Origin: Pseudodesulfovibrio sp.
Lineage (GTDB): Bacteria > Desulfobacterota > Desulfovibrionia > Desulfovibrionales > Desulfovibrionaceae
Reading direction: 5' to 3'
Assembly: GCA_022712815.1 (NCBI GenBank)
Contig: JAFLJW010000341.1
Coordinates: forward strand, 1-8,074
DNA length: 8,074 bases
Within the stretch, counting starts at the first letter, position 1. Each line of letters opens with the position of its first letter. The notes beneath the pieces were generated by a model. It saw only the letters and a program-made list of their open reading frames with translations, made no database searches and was not told the origin of the DNA. Shown here one piece after another: positions 4,148 to 8,074 of this stretch. The position numbers were made by a program, and so were the translations under genes.

Positions 4148-7100
4148 CTGTGAAAAGTGCTAAAAATTCACTCTGGCCTCTTGTATTGGCCTTTCTCATG
4201 GGACTGGTGCATGCCGTCCCAGCCAATGCTTTACGTGTGAATTTTTCTTCCAAGGGTGATTCCAACCTACTTTTATTTTCTTTTGATTCCAATACTTTGC
4301 CTGATTTTTCGGTGCGCCGTATCGGTTCCAAGGAGCTGGCGATCACATTCCCGGCTGATATTTGGGACACCGAGACCAAGCCTGGCAAAAAAGACCTTCC
4401 CGGCAAACTTGTCCAGTCCATATCCACCGCCAAAAATGTGGTACAGGTCAAGACCCGGACCAATGCGTTTGGTTTTATTCGCATTCCGTCACCCGGCAAG
4501 ATGGAGTTTGTCCTTCAGCTTTACCGTGATCCCATTGGTGCGCGTTGGAAACCGCCGGTTGCCAAATCAGCGGTGGCTCCGCCCCCCAACCCGGCCCCCA
4601 ACCCGGTCTCCAAACCGGCCCTTGAACCAGCCCCTCAGCCGGTAGTACAATCTGTACCGGAACAGGTGGCACCCAAGCCTGTCGGGCAACCGGTCCCGGT
4701 CGCGCAGCCGGTTCAACAGCCCTCGGCAGAGGGTGGTGCAGATTTGCCGCCGGAAAATGTGCCAGACAAGCACAAACCGTTTTTCTCCGTGCCGTATTCG
4801 GTGCGCAATGAAGTGTCTCCTCCCGGAGAGAGCATTGGTTCTGTGACCCAGGCTCCTGCCGCATCAGGGGCAGTGTCGGGCGAATATCCACCCGCCAGCG
4901 AGTTGCGATTCAAAGCTCAGAATAAAATGGCTGAAGAGGTCAAATTTGCGGAACTGGCCGGAGCTGAATCTGGCCGTGCGCCTGTTGTCGGTCTGGTTGA
5001 CCCTGAGAAAGCCCAGGCCGTTGGCGGGGCTGTCGGTGGAGCTGTCGAAGATGGTGTCGAACCGCTTGAAGCTTCGGGGCAGGGAGCTGCGGGAGGCGTT
5101 GTTGCTCCGCCGCCTCCATCTCCAGAGACCGTGGTCTCAGGTCAGGGGCAGGCTGGTGGTTCAGTTGCTCCTCCTCCGGGACAGCTGGTTGATGTTGCAC
5201 CTCTTTTGTCAGAAGTATCCGGCGCAGGGCAGGCCGGTGGTGCGGTTGCACCTCCTCCGCCTTCGGTTGTGCAGGGTGCACCGCCGCCGGAGCTTGCGCC
5301 TGATGAGATGAAACAGGATGCAGAATCTGTTCAGGCGGCTCAGGTTTTAGAAACTACCACGGAAGAACAGCCCGTTGAAGAAGAGCCGGACTTGACCGTA
5401 ATCGAACCCGATGCGGACACGGACACGGTATCAAGCGAGCTTGCAGTGGATAACGCCACAGCGGAGTCGGCTGCCAGGGAAGAGGAACTCAAGAATCGGC
5501 TCTATGAGGGCCAGTCCATGATGTTTAACGGCAACCTTCAGGGAGCCTTGCCCATATTTGAAGGTCTCCTGATTGAGCCAAAGCTGCCAGATGGTCTTCG
5601 TGAGGAAGCTCTGTATGCCGTGGCTGACATCAAGAAGCAAATTTTCAGTGATGATCTGGTCGGAAATTTTGAAGAAGTTTCCCAAGCGTTTATCGAGGCC
5701 ATGAATTCGAATTTGCAGTCCAATAAAGTGCCGCGTGCCTTGCTCAATCTTGGGTTGATAAATTTGCAGGTGGGAAATTTCCCTGAGGCCAAGGCCTATT
5801 TCAAGATTCTTCAGGAAAGATACCCCGATGACGATAATATCCCGTCCATCAGCTATTATTGGGGGGAGTATTATTACAAGCAGGGCGAGTATAAAAAAGC
5901 TGCCGATCAGTTCCAGTATCTCATCCAGACCTACCCGGAACACCAACTGGTCAAGCAGGCTGCTTACTATCTGGCCGATTCTCTCAACCGGACCGGGTTT
6001 GTCGAGCAGGCTTTTCAGATCGTTGACTATATTGATAAACGCTGGCCAGATTATTACATGGAGAACATGCAATTCTTGAGACTGGCTGGCGGCGTGGAAA
6101 TGCAGCTCAAGAAATGGCCGGAAGCCAAGAATCATTATTTTACTTACTACAACCTCAATCCCGATGCCGATGGCGCGGATGTCGTCCTGGCGCGGATCGG
6201 TGATCTGTATGTCAGACTGGGTCTGAAAAAACCGGCCAGGCAGATATACGAGAAGGCCGTGGAGGATTATCCGACCATGGAAGGTGGGCTGGTTGCCAAA
6301 ATGAGGTTGGCGGAAGAGGGCATATATGACGAACCATCCATGTCCGAGATGGTGAATGTGTTTGACCGGCCCTACAACAAGAAGCCGGAGAATATTTATA
6401 AGGAGATTGTCGATGGGTATCCAGACAGTCCCCTTGCACCCATTGCGCAGCTCAAGCTCGCCATGTGGTATGCCTTCAACAAGAAATACTCGGAAGCATT
6501 GGCCGCTGCACAGGATCTTATCGAGAAATTCCCTGACAGCCCGCTGGTGGACAAGGCCAAGACCCTTGGCGATTCGGTCTTTGCCCTGGCCGTACCCGGC
6601 ATGGTGGCTGAGGAAAGGTATGGTCGTGTCGTCAGATACTGGGAGACCTATGACTTCATAGGCAAGGACGACTCCAAGGTTGATGACCAGACAATGCTGA
6701 ATATTGCCACGAGTTATTGGAAAATCGGGAGACCGGAAAAGGCATTGGAAATCATCGAGCCTTATTTGCAGAAGAAGCAGATCGACAAGATATCCGATGA
6801 AGCTCTTGGTCTGGCCTTGAATATCTATCTTGACCAGTTGGCCTGGAAAAAGATCACTGACCTGGTCGGCATGACCAAGGAGAACTGGAAACTCAAACCA
6901 GCGCAGCAACGGCAGCTTGACTATGCCCGTGCCATGTCTTTTCAGAATATGGGTGATGCCAGAAAGGCCTTGCCCATGTGGGCCGAGATTGCCAAAGATA
7001 TGAGGATTGACCCGGCTTTCAGAGCCTATGCCATGTACTACATGTCCAAGGATGCCATGCAGCGTCAGGACCTGCGCCGAGTCTTTGTCTATGCCCAGGA

Positions 7101-7446
7101 AGCCCTGACTTTGCTTTTGCAGACCAGAGGCGACCCGGAAAAAATAAAGGATACCGTGCTCATGTCCATTTACGCTACCGAGCGTTCAGGCCGGTACGAA
7201 GAGGCCCTCAAATGGGCCAAGGAATATGACCAATACATTGAGGTGGACAACCCGGAATGGGCGTCCACGCGGTTCAAGCTCGCCCGTATTTACAGAAAGG
7301 CCGGGGCCATCGACGAATGGAAACAACTGCTTGGCGATATCATCGAGAAGAAGCCTGAAACCCTGCAAGCCCAGCTCGCCAAATCGGCTCTTGATACCTA
7401 TGATCTGGAACAACAGGCCCAGCAATACGCACCCGCTCCCCAGTAG
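4144..7446 (+). CDS. Exported TPR protein with AMIN-like N-terminus and proline-rich linker
   Basis: The protein has 1100 residues. Residues 1-29 form a signal peptide: K4/K7, a hydrophobic core at 10-22, and a likely cut after ANA (27-29). Residues 30-132 are a beta-rich, AMIN-like domain. Residues 143-380 are a low-complexity Pro/Ala/Gly/Val linker with three copies of an SGxGxAGG-VAPPP unit (311-373). Residues 380-440 are acidic. From about 450 to 1085 run many tetratricopeptide repeats, for example 530-563, 567-600 and 762-799, with typical A-x3-F/Y and xYPD endings. It probably sits in the periplasm or at the outer membrane as a scaffold for an envelope or motility machine; partners are unknown. 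GTG 4144 is favoured because an in-frame TAA lies at 4132 and its start overlaps TGA as GTGA; GTG 4150 is the alternative, and neither has a clear binding site. The gene lies between the activator and the MEMO gene. Confidence 0.85.
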   Translation: MTVKSAKNSLWPLVLAFLMGLVHAVPANALRVNFSSKGDSNLLLFSFDSNTLPDFSVRRIGSKELAITFPADIWDTETKPGKKDLPGKLVQSISTAKNVVQVKTRTNAFGFIRIPSPGKMEFVLQLYRDPIGARWKPPVAKSAVAPPPNPAPNPVSKPALEPAPQPVVQSVPEQVAPKPVGQPVPVAQPVQQPSAEGGADLPPENVPDKHKPFFSVPYSVRNEVSPPGESIGSVTQAPAASGAVSGEYPPASELRFKAQNKMAEEVKFAELAGAESGRAPVVGLVDPEKAQAVGGAVGGAVEDGVEPLEASGQGAAGGVVAPPPPSPETVVSGQGQAGGSVAPPPGQLVDVAPLLSEVSGAGQAGGAVAPPPPSVVQGAPPPELAPDEMKQDAESVQAAQVLETTTEEQPVEEEPDLTVIEPDADTDTVSSELAVDNATAESAAREEELKNRLYEGQSMMFNGNLQGALPIFEGLLIEPKLPDGLREEALYAVADIKKQIFSDDLVGNFEEVSQAFIEAMNSNLQSNKVPRALLNLGLINLQVGNFPEAKAYFKILQERYPDDDNIPSISYYWGEYYYKQGEYKKAADQFQYLIQTYPEHQLVKQAAYYLADSLNRTGFVEQAFQIVDYIDKRWPDYYMENMQFLRLAGGVEMQLKKWPEAKNHYFTYYNLNPDADGADVVLARIGDLYVRLGLKKPARQIYEKAVEDYPTMEGGLVAKMRLAEEGIYDEPSMSEMVNVFDRPYNKKPENIYKEIVDGYPDSPLAPIAQLKLAMWYAFNKKYSEALAAAQDLIEKFPDSPLVDKAKTLGDSVFALAVPGMVAEERYGRVVRYWETYDFIGKDDSKVDDQTMLNIATSYWKIGRPEKALEIIEPYLQKKQIDKISDEALGLALNIYLDQLAWKKITDLVGMTKENWKLKPAQQRQLDYARAMSFQNMGDARKALPMWAEIAKDMRIDPAFRAYAMYYMSKDAMQRQDLRRVFVYAQEALTLLLQTRGDPEKIKDTVLMSIYATERSGRYEEALKWAKEYDQYIEVDNPEWASTRFKLARIYRKAGAIDEWKQLLGDIIEKKPETLQAQLAKSALDTYDLEQQAQQYAPAPQ
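5074..5262 (+). repeat. Three-copy SGxGxAGG-VAPPP repeat in the linker
   Basis: The units are SGQGAAGGVVAPPPP (residues 311-325), SGQGQAGGSVAPPP (332-345) and SGAGQAGGAVAPPPP (359-373), spaced 21 and 27 residues apart. Codon choice differs between copies (CCG/CCT/CCA and GGG/GGA/GGT mixtures), so the amino acid pattern is kept better than the DNA. The repeat is probably a flexible spacer, perhaps spanning peptidoglycan. Confidence 0.75.
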
Positions 7447-7487
7447 CGGTTCAAGGGACTCTTGGCTACAATTCAAGGAGAGAAGAC

Positions 7488-8074
7488 ATGGACAGGCAAC
7501 CCATAGTCGCCGGACGTTTTTACGATGCCGATCCTGACAAACTGAGTATCATGGTTGACGGATTTCTTGCCCGGAGCGAAGACCGTAAACCGGAGAAAAC
7601 CCTGCTCGCCATGGTTCCCCACGCCGGGTATGTGTTTTCCGGCGCAGTCTGCGGCAAGACCCTCGGATTCGCCAATCTCGAATCGACCATTTTGCTCCTC
7701 GGTCCCAATCACACGGGTAAAGGCGAACGTTTTGCCCTCTGGCCTGATGGCGGCTGGAGCATCCCGGGCGGCTCCGTACCCATCGACACGGAACTGGCGC
7801 AGGCCCTGCTTGGGGCTGACGATGCCATCATTGCCGACACCAGTGCTCACATGGGTGAACACTCTCTGGAAGTAATCCTGCCTTTTTTGCGCTCCCTGAA
7901 TCCTGAAACGACCATCGTTCCCATCTCCATTTCAGCCCACTCTTTCGATGCCCTGGAGAAGGTCGGCAAGAGCATCGGCAAGGTTCTCAAGGCCTTTGAT
8001 CGCCCTGTATCCATCGTGGTCAGCTCGGACATGAGCCATTACATCACCCACGATGATGCCAAAAAACAGGATTC
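7488..8074 (+). CDS. MEMO-family protein, AmmeMemoRadiSam system protein B (3' truncated)
   Basis: The frame is open from ATG 7488 to the window edge: 195 codons plus two bases, with the C-terminus missing. AAGGAG (7475-7480) lies seven bases upstream. Family motifs in order: AGRFYDADPDKL (8-19), PHAGYVFSG (44-52), GPNHTG (72-77), HMGEHSLEVILPFL (121-134), PISIS (145-149) and SSDMSHY (179-185). H45 and H75 correspond to the two metal-ligand histidines of human MEMO1 (H49, H81); the third ligand, a cysteine near the C-terminus, would lie beyond the window. The fold is related to LigB-type extradiol dioxygenases, but no reaction is established for bacterial members. They usually occur with an AMMECR1-domain protein and a radical SAM enzyme, which may follow just outside. 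The 41-bp gap after the TPR gene holds no terminator, so the genes are probably co-transcribed. Confidence 0.92.
   Translation, partial: MDRQPIVAGRFYDADPDKLSIMVDGFLARSEDRKPEKTLLAMVPHAGYVFSGAVCGKTLGFANLESTILLLGPNHTGKGERFALWPDGGWSIPGGSVPIDTELAQALLGADDAIIADTSAHMGEHSLEVILPFLRSLNPETTIVPISISAHSFDALEKVGKSIGKVLKAFDRPVSIVVSSDMSHYITHDDAKKQD

Noticed and set aside
5431..6909. 492-codon open frame antisense to the TPR gene
   Set aside because: It lies wholly inside a well-supported gene, is explained by codon bias of the sense strand, and shows no domain.

Overview
The window reads as chromosomal DNA of a Desulfovibrionaceae-type deltaproteobacterium (Desulfovibrio/Pseudodesulfovibrio-like). This is an inference from protein style, a sigma54-type regulator with a GAFTHA variant, a long proline-rich TPR envelope protein, and hairpin-type intergenic repeats. 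No rRNA, tRNA, CRISPR array or transposase was seen. All convincing genes are on the plus strand.

Layout: 1-832 holds no convincing gene but is unusually rich in inverted repeats. These include two related hairpins in opposite orientation (35-66 and 539-576), a pyrimidine tract, and a hairpin that would cover the ribosome binding site of the first gene. At 833-1159 is an orphan, short FlgC-like flagellar rod-family protein. A strong two-stem hairpin (1203-1254) precedes 1280-2677, a COG2509-like FAD-dependent oxidoreductase with a ferredoxin-like CxxCxxCxxxC cluster near its N-terminus. At 2674-2937 are two 80-bp copies of a hairpin-forming repeat. The first sits inside a 127-bp palindrome that supplies the stop codon of the FAD gene; the second ends in T-runs and looks like a terminator.

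A second transcription unit follows: a sigma54-type AAA+ activator without an N-terminal sensor domain (3062-4078), an exported 1100-residue TPR protein (4144-7446), and the start of a MEMO-family protein (AmmeMemoRadiSam system protein B, 7488 to the window end, truncated). Gaps of 65 and 41 bp with no visible terminator suggest an operon. The regulator and TPR genes are bridged by a 22-codon frame that starts right after the regulator stop and ends in a GTGA overlap with the TPR start, which could couple their translation.

How the genes work together can only be inferred. The regulator probably controls its own operon or a surface/motility regulon, the TPR protein probably scaffolds an envelope assembly, and the MEMO protein belongs to a conserved but biochemically undefined system. 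I see no clearly new multi-gene system. The most notable points are the GAFTHA loop, the cysteine cluster, the GTGA bridge and the structured non-coding DNA.
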